Made by a program: the position numbers and the translations under genes
From: Adiantum capillus-veneris
Taxonomy: Eukaryota > Streptophyta > Polypodiopsida > Polypodiales > Pteridaceae
Direction of reading: 5' to 3'
DNA: 64,000 nucleotides
Assembly (NCBI GenBank): GCA_014529385.2
Contig: CM043944.1
Location: forward strand, 66,044,895-66,108,894
Notes under the pieces: generated by a model
Seen by the model: the letters and a program-made list of their open reading frames with translations, nothing else
What the model was told of the DNA's origin: nothing
Database searches by the model: none
Shown here: in pieces, positions 35,050 through 46,069 of the stretch
Numbering within the stretch: the first letter of the stretch is position 1
Layout: every line of letters starts with the position of its first letter

Positions 35050-35706
35050 GCCGTTGTTTTCAGTAATTTGTAGGTTATTTTCATCATTTCTTTAGTTTTT
35101 ACCCAAGCCATTGTAAAATTCCCACTATGTAAATTCCCTCTCTCTAGGTGATGGTCACAAAGGCCCATGTAGAGATTCTCATCTTTTAATAACCTCCCAA
35201 AACAAAGCAAGGGTCAACCACACCAGGCCCACCACTTGCTTTGTCTCCCCGATTAGCTTTCTCTAATCACACTGGGATAACCATAATCCAAGCAGACAAC
35301 ACCTATAAATTGGCACTGAGAGGTCAGTATTGGGGGGGCGACAGCTCATGAGAGGTCAGCACTTGGTAGAGTGTAGTGGGAAGAGTTGACACTATTGGCA
35401 TCACGGGGAGGGGGCTTGTGTGTTGTTTTGCCTTGGGAATTGCACCATGCGAAGGGAGCCACTTCCACCTCTCGACTCCAATGGTCGATGCACACACACG
35501 TATACACGCTCTTGGTAGCAAGCTTCACAATCATTGAGTCGTCTTAGAGAACACACCAAGTAGTTTGCACCATCTTTTCTCCCTACCTCTCTATCACCAC
35601 GGTGCGTCACCTCGCTAGAAGGAAGGCCATTGTAAATACTACAGAAACAATTGTCCCTCACCACCCAAGGGATTTCTTCATTTGCACATCTCTCTCTCTC
35701 TCTCGT

Positions 35707-35737
<31 letters not shown>

Positions 35738-35789
35738 GTTTGCGGTGTTCATATCATCATGGTCTGCGTCCTAGCCGCTCAAAGCTAGG
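35050..35789 (+). repeat. LTR-like sequence ahead of a primer site
   Basis: The stretch has a TATA-like CCTATAAATTGGCACTGAGA at 35309 and is followed by TGGTGCCCCCTGTTCGC at 35790-35806, which resembles a Ty3 primer-binding site. That would make this the end of a 5' LTR. It also lies where the 3' LTR of the preceding Ty3 pol should be. No second copy exists in the window, so the left limit is arbitrary. Confidence 0.4.
35706..35735. repeat. (GT)n microsatellite, ~30 bp
   Basis: Follows a short (CT)n run; uninterrupted GT units. Confidence 0.95.
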
Positions 35790-35806
35790 TGGTGCCCCCT
35801 GTTCGC

Positions 35807-36284
35807 TTTACCTGACAGACTCGAGGCGCGCCATTTGGCCCCCGGCGTTTTAAAGGCCGTCGGGGTTCGGGGTTCGCTTTGCTCCCATCAAAAGAATGAA
35901 GGAGATGAATATTATCAAGGCAAGCTTGGCAGGCCAATTAAGGTAAAGGGGAAAGCATAAGAACATCATCATCATCATCGACCTCAACATTAGCATCATG
36001 GAGATAGCTGAAATTTTATTTTCTCTATTATCATCTGAATTAAGGCAGGTTAAACCAATGTAAGGAGCTTAAACTCCTCAATTAACATTTAATCAAAGTA
36101 GTGGTACTGTTAACTGTCTGCTTTGGGTAATCAAGCTTCAGAAACTTGTTCAAGCTGACATTTTTAAGCTTTATCTATATTAATTGTGTATGTTGCAACT
36201 CTCTTCCTCACACCTCTCGCAGCCAGAGGTCCCGCACCTTCTCGGCTCACCTGTCAAACACAAATTCCTCGATAGCACAAAGTA
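35807..36284. other. unassigned stretch
   Basis: Contains a GC-rich inverted motif GGCGTTTTAAAGGCCGTCGG and a short (ATC)n run near 35965. No frame recognised; the right part may be upstream hAT sequence too decayed to read. Confidence 0.4.
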
Positions 36285-36590
36285 AAAGAGCATGCTGGCT
36301 TTGATGCAAAGGACAAAGCTTCCATAATCACAACTGCCAATAAGCGATGGGTGCAATTTCATACGCCGTTGCATGGTGTTGCATTTGTATTAGATCCTAA
36401 ATTTCAAATGCACCAACAATCGGCCAATAAAGAAGTCATGAGTGACTTTAAAGCAATGTGCTCACAACTATTAGGACAAGAGGAAGGAGACAATGATGAT
36501 GATATGTAATGGGAGATAGCTTCAGAATTCTCTGATATGGATGAAATAGATGATATGATTGGTGTGTTTGATGGAGATGAAGATACATGA
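36285..36590 (+). pseudogene. hAT transposase fragment
   Basis: An open run reads KRWVQFHTPLHGVAFVLDPK, then FQMHQQSANKEVMSDFKAM, then after one TAA (36507-36509) an acidic end with FSDMDEIDDMIGVFDGDEDT. The W-x-x-x-H-x-PLH-x-x-x-x-LDPxF block is characteristic of the C-terminal half of plant hAT transposases, shortly before the dimerisation region. Catalytic regions and the BED zinc finger are not present. About 100 codons remain. A long hairpin lies 60 bp downstream. Confidence 0.7.
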
Positions 36591-36652
36591 CCTAAGGTAT
36601 ACAAGTTTTGCTCGCTATGTATGTGAAAATTAGGACACATCATCATTTTACA

Positions 36653-37104
36653 CATTAGGCAAAATTTGGACTCACAAAGGGGCCCTTTAAAGAGTTTGAC
36701 TTTACCTCTCTCTACCAAAACGGGCGCATGGATAAATTTTTGCAAACAAACTCCAAAGTTGGCGGAGGTTTGACAGTTAGAATGTCCTCTTCAAGCTCTA
36801 TCTACTAATATATAGCACGCCATGAGATTCCTCATATTTTAGAAGATTCTTTTTTTGATTCACTTAGATTTCGACAGAGTTGTCACATCATAGGTGAATC
36901 AAAAAAAGAATCTTCTAAAATATGAGGAATCTCATGGCGTGCTATATATCAGTAGATAGAGCTTGAAGAGGACATTCTAACTGTCAAACCTCCGCAAACT
37001 TTGGAGTTTGTTTGCAAAAATTTATCCATGCGCCCATTCTGGTAGAGAGAGATAAAGTCAAACTCCTTAAAGGGTCCCTTTGTGAGTCCAAATTTTGCCT
37101 AATG
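36653..37104. repeat. 452-bp near-perfect palindrome (211-bp arms)
   Basis: The left arm 36653-36863 is the reverse complement of 36894-37104 with seven substitutions in 211 positions, separated by a 30-bp loop. Six of the seven are transitions. The arms start CATTAGGCAAAATTTGGACT and end GAATCTTTTTTTGATTCAC-like at the loop. A transcript through it would fold into a single long stem. No transposase or target duplication was seen. Confidence 0.95.
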
Positions 37105-37117
37105 CTATAGCATGTTT

Positions 37118-37120
<3 letters not shown>

Positions 37121-37179
<59 letters not shown>
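37121..37179. repeat. (CT)n microsatellite, ~59 bp
   Basis: Perfect CT units, 17 bp beyond the end of the long palindrome. Confidence 0.97.
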
Positions 37180-37184
<5 letters not shown>

Positions 37185-38389
37185 ACTTTTGCAATAAGAG
37201 TCGTAATTACAGTTAAATACGATACAATACAATTTGTTTCATCAAGAATACAAAAATGGCCAGCTGAGGGGATAAATGATGAGCTCTGATTACAAAAACT
37301 GTAGCCCTTTGCCAAAATAGATAGGGTTAAAGTGAGCGAAGTGCTAAACCCAAAGATTGAGTCAGCTCATTGAGTAGTTCATCTATGTTGAACTCAGCAC
37401 TTTCTTGTGTACGAGATGGGCTTGGAGGTCCTTGCTATGAAGGACCAACCTGATCTGGCAATGGTCCGTAGAGTGTTGCATACTGTTGCAGCTATTGGCT
37501 TGGGTCTCTGATATCTCTATATCAAGCTCAAGGATTTTGCTGGACAAAATATCAGGTGTCTCTCCTTAGCTTGTAAGTTCTTACCCTTGGCTTTCCAATG
37601 CGACAAGTGTCTCTGATTCTTTGAGAAGCAGAACTATGGGCCGTTTGCGTGGAGGCATTGGATTATTGGCGTGACTTGCAATCACTTTCTCTTCAATCCG
37701 ACCATGCCCAACGCAAGAGTTCTTGGCGTAGTCTGACCAATCCACGCGTCTCCCAAGGATATCGTGAACATAGCATTACTGTGTAAAGTAGAATTCCATT
37801 TGGTTGCTTTTGGCATAACTCTCTCTCGACGTATGAATCTTCGTAGCAACACTCGTGCGAGTCCTTTGTGTTGCAAATGTGATAGTTTTACAGGAGCTGA
37901 TTCCTTGGCATTGCCGCTAATTCAAAACAAATGTTGGCGCACAAAGTGGCTTGGACATAGCTTATTCACTCCTTAAGGCTGAGAGGCTCGCCTTGCAACC
38001 TGAACTCGTCCTCTTCGATCCATGCAATAGCTTCGAGATCTTTCTCCTCGCCATAACACTCTCTCTCTTCTTTGTAGATGGCATGTGCTTCAACGTGGTT
38101 AAGCTCTTCTTCCATATCTGTCAATCAAGCGAACATGTCATCATGAGAGAGATTTTTTGTAAAGTTAACATGCTATCTCTTTCAAATCTTCAAAGAAATA
38201 GACATGATAACTTAATCTTGCAGCAATAAAGAGACATAATATTTATCACCATGTCGTTGAAAAGAGACAAGATAAGTTGATCAATTACATAATTTACAAG
38301 CAGCACTAAAGAGGATAATAAATAATTCATCACTTCAATCATCAGTTGATCGTATAGAAATCATTACAATGTCATAGCCCACTCTATGG
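37180..38389. other. no recognised gene
   Basis: Short frames exist on both strands (for example minus 37682-37876) but none resembles a known protein. On the minus strand it lies downstream of the kinase relic and may contain its 3' part. Confidence 0.4.
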
Positions 38390-39210
38390 GCACCGTTTGA
38401 ACATAGGGAAAGATCAAAAGCGTTAGGACGGGCTAAGGGATTGTTTCGCTTGCCACTCTCAAGGTGGGTAAGTACATTGCCAAAAAAATACCTTTTGTTT
38501 TGCTCTTGCAACACTTCCATGCAACTCAAGAGTCGTTTACAAGTATGACACATGGAGTCCATATCCATGGCTTTACTCCAGGGGGGGGATTAGTAGATAT
38601 GCATTCTAGGGCAGGCCATGGCAAGTCTCTCTCGCTCTAATTTCTATTTTCTATTTGCAAGTTGCAAAGAGGAGGGAAGCATGTTGTTGTTCTGGTCTTT
38701 GTAGATGAATCCCAATATCAATGCCTGCATAGACCCCCTTCTCTCCAAAGTGAAGCATCATGTTGTGGGAGTGAAGATCATTGTGGAGATAATCGTGTGT
38801 ATGTAGATACTTCAGGGTCTGAAGAAGAGAGTTTATTATCCGCAAAATGTTATTTTGGAATAATTTTATTGTTCCTTCTGTGGTTACATAATCGCAAATG
38901 ATAGGTTGACTGTTGTCTGCAGTGCACTCTCTTATCCACTACTCTACATGGCCGCCATTTCAAAAATGTGAAATGAGCATTGGACGCTCTATGTGGCCGA
39001 CCATGGCAAGTGGATAAATAATGCCGCGATGAGTGATGTCCAAAGTTGTAGCTTCGTCCTTGACCTGCTGTTCCACTGTGGGTCCATGCAAGTGGACTTT
39101 GAAGATTTTCACCACATACAGTGGCTCTTTAAATGCAGGGTGTGTGACACCTACACGCTTCACGTGTGCCCATATCCCTTCTCCTAGCTGCGGAGACTAC
39201 ATGTTGAAGA
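38390..39210 (-). pseudogene. protein kinase domain, broken
   Basis: On the minus strand the kinase landmarks appear in order. LGEGIWAHVKRV is the glycine-rich loop (about 39185) and PLYVVKIFK carries the ATP-binding lysine. KDEATTLDI precedes the HRG-I-YPLAMVGHIERPMLI beta-strand region. LLQTLKYLHTHDYLHNDLHS with HNMML is the catalytic loop (H-x-D-L-x-x-x-N, here HNDLHSHN). AGIDIGI stands where DFG is expected, then LPWPALE (activation segment end), MDMDSM and NNPLARPNAFDL (subdomain XI, about 38410). The length, about 270 codons, is right for the family. Stops after LISHF and HVE, and frame changes near 38600, show it is inactive or wrongly assembled. Frames at 39572-39760 (minus) may be an upstream exon. 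Introns cannot be excluded as the cause of some breaks. Confidence 0.65.
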
Positions 39211-40108
39211 TTGCAGTTTCTAGAAAAAGATGTAATACATGGGGAGCTGACACTAATCGAGAGCAAGAGTCACACTAGCAGTAGACTCTATTCTAAACAT
39301 AGTTTTTGGCTCTGCACAGTAGCATTGAAAGAGCAGATTTGCACTCTCGTACGCTTTGCTGCTTTTTCCAGCTTTCCCTTGCTCTTGAACACCGTATACA
39401 ATTGCTGCAAAGGTTGTATGTGAGTAGCTATGTCTGGCAAAGTAGTGATTTTAGGATTTTTGAGATCGTGAAAAATCTTGGCAAGCTATCCAATACACTG
39501 CTTGACCATGTTCAATAATGAACTTGATGTCATTAAAGATATGTCAAAAAAGCAACGGGCATAAATGCGTGCTAAAGCTTCTCAAAGAAAGACTTTGCTA
39601 AGGCCTCTGTGAACTGGTAATACTGTTTCAAAGTAGAGGGGTTTAGGCAACGAAGAAGCTCGGGCTCTGACATGTGATGAAAGTGACATACTATCACTTC
39701 GAAGGCAAATTTTTGTTGATGTTTTGCTAGCTTAATATCCATCATATCTGCAAGATACAATTTTATAACATAAATGTTGTCAGAGAAGAGGGGAAACTAC
39801 CAAATTCGTCTCATTTTTGTTAATTTAGATTCCATACACAATTTGACTTAATTCATAGCAAACGACGATATATTATGATTGCAATACATTATACAATAGA
39901 GAGGAGAATACACAAAGAGAGAGATGGAGAGAGGTGAACAAGCCAGGAGTGTGAGGTACGCTCATCACAAGAACTGGACCCTGTTATGTGCATTACATAA
40001 TACACATAAACGATTAGAGTGTGAATGTGAACAACCCAGCTTTTGTGAGGTACGCTCAACACAAGTCATGGACGTTGTTGTAATGTTGATTGATAGTTTA
40101 ATCAATCT
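39211..40108. other. possible upstream part of the kinase relic, otherwise unassigned
   Basis: A minus-strand frame at 39572-39760 (MMDIKLAKHQQKFAFEVIVC and then ALAKSFFEKL) looks protein-like but is not recognised. Nothing else is apparent. Confidence 0.3.
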
Positions 40109-40592
40109 AATCCCTAATGAAGTGTGTGGAACGCACAACACAACCATCAGCAGCGAAAATTTTTAAAATCTTGAATTATGGTCAAACATTGTACATATTT
40201 ACATCCAAGACAACACCAAGTCATCTATTACTAATGAGTGGCGTATCTACAGACCAGAAAGTACAAAGCGTGTCGTGCTAAGATGAAGATGGCATAGGTA
40301 TGCATCTCTCCGGATCCACTCTTATGTAGACAAACGTATCCCTCATATTTCTATGTAGTAAGAACGATGATGTGACTTAATCCAATCCTTGATGAAGTGT
40401 GTAAAACTCACAACACAAACATTAGTGGACAACTTAACAATTTCAGATGCAGGCCAAATATCGTATGTATCTACATCCAAGATAACACCAAGTCATCTAG
40501 TGATCAACAATGACATGTCTTTGAAGTTTGAAACGCAAGAGTAACTAGTGCGTCACACAAAGATGAAGAGGGCATAAACTATGCATCTCTCC
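40109..40592. repeat. diverged tandem duplication, 275-bp offset
   Basis: 40109-40312 and 40384-40592 share AATCC(C/T)T(A/T)ATGAAGTGTGT, ACATCCAAGA(C/T)AACACCAAG, TCATCTA and TATGCATCTCTCC in the same order with an offset of 275 bp. They are diverged by many substitutions. Confidence 0.8.
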
Positions 40593-41953
40593 ACTCTCTG
40601 TTTGATGAACAGAACTCTTGTGTGTCTACGTGAAACAAACGATAATTTGAGTTGATCTAAAATTGAGCAACCTATAGGTCACTCTGGAGTGAGAGGTGTA
40701 GCATCATGCCTACTTGTCGACCACTAAACCCTAAACTCACCCCATGGTGCGAGATAGACAACTACACCACACGAGTGAGAATCTTAGTCTGTCCTAAAAC
40801 CCTTCTCTACAGTGAGCCAAGTGGCTGCACAACACGAGAAAAGTGACTAGTTTCTACACACTTCTGGAGTAAGCCATCTTTGTGATAAGAGTAAAACAAT
40901 TGTACCACACGAGTCTGGCACAACACACAAAAACAAGTTAGAGAAAGAAGAGGATAAGTTGAAAATTTTACCTCGAGCTCTGTCTGTCCCAAAATCTATC
41001 TCAAGCTCTGGCATTGCTTTTGATCAAAACCGGCGACGGTTCTTATATGAAATATTTTTTGATTGAAAGTCTTTTCGATCAAAAGATATTTCGATCAATC
41101 AAAAAGAAAACAAACGGCTATACAATGATAATACGGGATTTTGGTGTATAATGGCATTCTATATGTATAATGTTTTTGGTACGGGAGTATAATTAAATGC
41201 AACGCAGGCTGTACATTCCAAGTGTCAACAAGGCAGGTACAACATGTAGCGATAGGAAGGTGGCAAGGGAGTGTGGTTGATGCTACAATACGTGTGGCAT
41301 GCAGAAGATAGACAACGTACATGGATGCAAAAAAGATGATGCCACATTCGGAAGGGATACACGAGATGAGAAGGGGAAGGCTAGGGGAAATACCTTTTCT
41401 TGAATACATGGGGTACACTCACTAAATACCGATGGCTTGCATAGTACAGAAGAGTGTAGTTCTAGACACAAGCTTTGAATGTTTGAAACTCAAGGGGATC
41501 ACTTAATAATAATGTGACTATCACGTGAGTGTAGTAGAAGGGGTTATTGAATTATATTCTTTCTCACATTTTTACATACAAAAGGGTACCACAAAATGGA
41601 ATTGGAGAGATAATTTACAGCATGAAAAGAAAAGGTGTAATTTTTTTTGTCAAAACAAGGATTTTTAGAAATATTACTTGAACGTACGCACATGATATAC
41701 ACAATTTAGATATATTGACCCCACCCTAGGTTTGAAACCTACTCATAGTTGGTAGTTTTGCTCATTCTATAGGAAGTAGGGAATAATGATTTCAAATTTG
41801 TGAAGGCATACAAGGCCACAAAAAAGAGTTAAGAGTGTATTGAGTGTGAGACATAGTTCCACCAATCCTTACCAAAAAATTTAGAAAAGATTAAAGAGTG
41901 TAGTGGAAGATCTTTAGTTTTAGGGTTTAGTTTGCTTCAATACTAAGAGTGTA
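40593..41953. other. no recognised gene
   Basis: A cluster of TTTCGATCAAAAGATATTTC-like inverted motifs lies at about 41040-41110. The frames at 41095-41471 (minus) resemble nothing known. Confidence 0.4.
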
Positions 41954-42058
41954 GTGTCTATCTCAAATTTACACTCCTATTCCATTTTGCCTCATCGTGC
42001 CACATTGCCCGTTTCCATCGCTTGCCCCAAGCCGTCACATTATCGCCACCTAAATTGG

Positions 42059-42345
42059 CTCCTTCCCATTTTGCTTCACTTTCATTTGATCTCATTGTCC
42101 AAGACAATAAATAATCGGTTAATGCATCTCGCTACTGAAATTGGTACCTTTTGGCATCTTTTTCTTTTACTTCACTTTCATTCAATATCAATGTCCACCA
42201 CCACAAATAAATGGTTAATGCATCTCCCTGCTGAAATGGATACCTTTTGGCCTCTTCCTCGTTTACTTCACTTTCATGTGATCTCATTTTCCATCATGAC
42301 TAATGATTGGTTAAAGAATCTCCCTCTAAAATCGATACCCTTCAA
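42059..42345 (+). repeat. three tandem ~93-bp repeats in one open frame
   Basis: Three units, each with TTACTTCACTTTCA(T/C) followed by an ATCTCA/ATATCA block, AATGG/ATTGGTTAA and ATC(T/C)C(C/G), lie inside an uninterrupted frame (41954-42496). Each unit encodes about 31 residues (LLHFHLISLSKTIN, LLHFHSISMSTTTN, LLHFHVISFSIMTN). The frame has no ATG near its start, and I cannot tell a real protein from a repeat that lacks stops. Confidence 0.7.
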
Positions 42346-42665
42346 CATTCCCTTTCACATTTTTGGCCTGAAGAAGGCCATAGAGGAGTGGTGGAGAAAA
42401 CATGAACCTCTCAGGTTCAAAACATTTCACTATTACATTAAATACCTTTGTTTGCACATTGGTGTTTTTATGACCATCCAACTAGATACAATATGAATTT
42501 TTCTTCATTTTAGTGTTTTTAAAAGGTGTTTCCATATTGGTGCTAATGTGAGGCTTTAAAATCATCAACACAAAGTCTTATCTTTGCCATAACAATTAAT
42601 TCAATCGAGGAAAACGTGAAGCTTTTCATGGGTAACAATCACGTCGTTTGTTTTTTTTATGATAT

Positions 42666-42666
<1 letters not shown>

Positions 42667-42702
<36 letters not shown>

Positions 42703-42832
42703 ATTAAGAAGTTCCTTAAAATGAAGTGCATTCTTGGGGACAAGTTATTTCAAAAGCACAAGTTATTTCATAATGTCTTATAAATAAAAAACAAAGTGCA
42801 TTCTTAAGACAAGTTATTTCAAAATTTTAATT

Positions 42833-42874
<42 letters not shown>

Positions 42875-42922
42875 CTCCACAATTTAATGTATAACGAGGA
42901 TCCTCTCCGTGGATGATAGTTG

Positions 42923-42993
<71 letters not shown>
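42667..42993. repeat. cluster of GT/GA, CT and CT/CA microsatellites
   Basis: (GT)n(GA)n at 42667-42702, (CT)n at 42836-42870, and a compound (CT)n(CA)n at 42925-42993. Two copies of an ACAAGTTATTTCA-type sequence lie between them. Confidence 0.95.
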
Positions 42994-42995
<2 letters not shown>

Positions 42996-43375
42996 TTATT
43001 ACAGCTAAAGATAATGTCTTCTTGAGGCCACTGCAAAAACTTTACCTTGTTTCCCAAAGGTCACTTACATCCCAAAACCTTCCTTCTAACACTTATCTGT
43101 CGTTCCCTTTTTAACCTCAAAGGGAGATTCCATTTAAAGCAACTCCCCTACAATTGCAAGCACATATAGAATCGTAAGCACAAAAAAACAATTGGCTCCT
43201 TTCTCACTCTCAGTATAGAGAATCTTCATAGATTCCCCAAATGTATCTCCTCACATCATCAAACCAAGCAAAAGCACCATGAACTTAGTGAAACTCCAAC
43301 ACGAAGGGCTGAACTGAAGTTGCTTGTGTTAACCATCCAAAACGCTCGCGTCTCTACTAGTAATGTCACACCCTT

Positions 43376-43470
43376 AGTATAAGACAAAATTCCCCATGAC
43401 TTGAACCCACCACCTACCACACCCGAGGCTATGAGTATCCCATTAAGCTATCGTGCATCACTTGAAATGG
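43376..43470 (-). mobile_element. possible tRNA-derived SINE head
   Basis: On the minus strand TAGCTTAATGGG fits the pol III A box, and about 40 bp later GGGTTCAAGTC fits most of the B box (GGTTCRANNCC). Flanking arms do not pair as in a real tRNA, so a SINE is more likely than a tRNA gene. The 3' end and target duplication were not found. Confidence 0.4.
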
Positions 43471-43499
43471 AAGTGAGAACATAAAATGATATAACAAAA

Positions 43500-43720
43500 A
43501 CAACAAGGTGCAGGGTGCGGATCACATGGTGCTCATTTTGGGATGGTTGCGGTCACGAAGTGATCACTTTGGAAAAGGTGGGTTCACAAGGTGATCACAT
43601 GTCAATTGGAATTCACATGGGGACCACTTGACGGTCATTTTTTGATGTTCACATCGAGTTTACATGCAGTTCACTTTCATGGTGATCACTTTGGGATTAA
43701 TCTTCCATCGAATGGTGCAA
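43500..43720. repeat. cluster of GTGATCAC palindromes
   Basis: AAGTGATCACTTTGG, AAGGTGATCACATG and TGGTGATCACTTTGG plus variants (GGATCACATGGTG, TTCACATGGGGACCAC) lie within 220 bp. It may be a decayed tandem repeat. Confidence 0.6.
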
Positions 43721-45097
43721 AACCAAGCTCATCACCCCCAATTAATAGGGATAATTGATCCCACCTGACAAGGGGGTTGTCAAATAATCACAACCCTTCC
43801 CATACATGAGAGAGGGAAAAGAGGCCAACTTTCATGGGATGTTTGCCACTCAGCCAATGCAATTGTCAGCCAATGCAATTGCATCCCGTAGTTCTAGCAT
43901 TCAAACCCAACCATCCGGTTCCCATGCAGAAGCACCACCGAACGCGGACACCCAAGGGAAGCCACCAAAGAGAGAAGAATTGACCCCATCAAGCTACATG
44001 ACCATCTTGCCTCCCTCAATGAAGAATGAAGAGAACCAAAGATGTGCAGCCAATCGTGACCACCAAACCCCGAGGAGTCCACTATGTAAAAATTTCATAT
44101 AGCACGTGTGAACAAGGGGCATTTAAATAATCCCTTACCCGTATATTTTCAAGGATTATATGTATCCCTTATGTATGCATTTTTGTAAAAAAACTAGCCC
44201 TTACGTATGGAAATTTTCACTTTCTCAAATAAAAACCCCTTTATGTAGATACTTTTTTTTGTATATGTATCTAACTATAAATCCCTTATTTTGTTTGCAC
44301 GTGCTATCTTACATATTTTCTAGTGGACTCCTGGGGCACCAAACATACAAACCTTGGTTTTGTGGGAGCAAAACTTATCCAGACCATGCCTTGAAGTGTC
44401 GCTACTATGCTATTCCTCACGAAGCCAAATCCATGATCACCATCATACCAAGCTATTTAGGGAGCCCACCCCGTCGGAAGGTGGCCCCCGTTGCGACCAT
44501 GGGAGTCATCCCATTCCATTGGTGGAGGCTCACCATGCTGGAGGCCCACATCACCACAAATAAATAGTGCACAAGTGCCGTAGTTGTAGTCTGACCACAC
44601 ATCGCTCCAACAAACCACCACCACATGGCGGACTTGCGCCCCTGCAAACACAAGAGCAGGCCGTCGCCAAGCCTTAGGGTCCAAAAATGAGGGTGTTCAA
44701 GGGTGAAAGAGTTTGCAAGAGCACCGCCATCCAATCCCTCCATCCACAAAGGAGAATCCTAATGTGGAGGCATCTCCATACAACTGCAAGTGACACCACC
44801 AAGAGGAGAACCAGAGCCCCCCCAACCTCCCCTCAAACGCTCTCCAAAGGGGACTCCACCCACGAGACACATAGAGAGACCAAGATGAAACAACCCCAGA
44901 CCCCCCTCACCCCGCAACCAAAACCCTAGAGACCGTAGACTTTTAAGCTTTCAAAACATCTTGAGTGCATAAGTGAATGGTGAGTAGGAAATGAAAAGAC
45001 CATGAAAGAAAAAAGTCAAAAGACTCTTTGTGTCCATATAAAGAAGAGATGCTCCGGAGAACATTCATACATTTGTGTTTTTCTTTTGCTTATTTCT
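43721..45097. other. unassigned, with a GC-rich block at 44340-44935
   Basis: The GC-rich block has overlapping frames on both strands (44160-44567 plus, 44453-44749 minus, 44687-44929 plus). The minus-strand one is W/G/L-rich, the plus-strand ones H/P/T-rich. None is recognised. 44965-45060 is similar to 49495-49600 (shared AAGTGAATGGTGAGT and AGGAAATGAAAAG). Confidence 0.4.
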
Positions 45098-46062
45098 GGC
45101 TTTCTAAAAGAAGTCTTAGAGGAGTGTCGGGTTAGGCATACTTTCAATGTTTTCAGTGATGATGATTGAGACTTGCCTTAAATATTGTTAGTTTAGTTTT
45201 AGAATAGTAAATGAATACTTTTATTTCACATTATGACATGCTTGACTTTTCTTACATTGTATTGTTTTAGAATGTTAAAGTGAAGCTTCACCTTGCATAA
45301 TCCTAGTAATTTCTACAGACACACACACATTGATGAGCTTTTTATTTCACATTTCCTTTCACACCTCACATAGCTTGACTTTTCTTGCATTCTGTAAATT
45401 AATTCTAATCAATATTCGAGAAAGTGTCGAATTTCCTCCTCATCACAAAGAAGCGAACTGAAAATATTAGCATAAATTTGCAAGATTTTTGAACTATTTT
45501 TTCACATATTTCACCGTTTTATTTCCCATTGCCATGGTTTGCAATTGGCTAGTCTTTAGAAATCCATTTTAGAGTCTTCTTCTCTTTTAGAGTGTCCTTG
45601 GACTATACAGGTGGTGAATATATTGTCCAAGAAGGCCATAGGAAGGTGGCAGAGAAAATGTGCAAAGCTATCACCATCTAATGGTCACAATCAAATTAAC
45701 TTTGACTGCTGACATATTTCAAACAAAACTCAAGTCTCACACCATATAATTCTAATAGATGATGGTTCACATTACTTGGTCTATGCTACAACATTTCAAT
45801 TAGTTCATCCATGAGACTCGAAGGAATTTTGGCTTTCTAAAAGAAGCCTTAGAGGAGAGTTGAGTAAGGCATACTTTCAATGTTTTTAGTGAAAATTGAG
45901 ATCTACTTTTAATATTATTTTGGTTTTAAAATATTAATGGATCTTTTTATTTCATCTTTCATTTCACATCTTCACATGGCTCGACTTCTTTGGCATTCTA
46001 TTCTTTTAGAATGCTAAAAGTAAAGCTTCACTTTGCATAATTCTAATAAATTCTACACACAT
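45098..46062. repeat. two direct copies of a ~233-bp sequence
   Basis: 45098-45330 and 45829-46062 share TGGCTTTCTAAAAGAAG(T/C)C, TTAGAGGAG, GGCATACTTTCAATGTTTT, TAAAGTGAAGCTTCAC/TAAAGTAAAGCTTCAC and TTGCATAAT, about 85-90% alike by eye. They are too far apart (731 bp) for a simple tandem duplication and too internal for certain LTRs. A 730-bp element of the short-LTR kind is possible, but no primer site or purine tract is visible. Confidence 0.7.
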
Positions 46063-46069
46063 ATATATT

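Noticed and set aside
43376-43470. tRNA gene on the minus strand
   Set aside because: A and B boxes are present, but acceptor and T arms do not pair, so I list it only as a possible SINE head.
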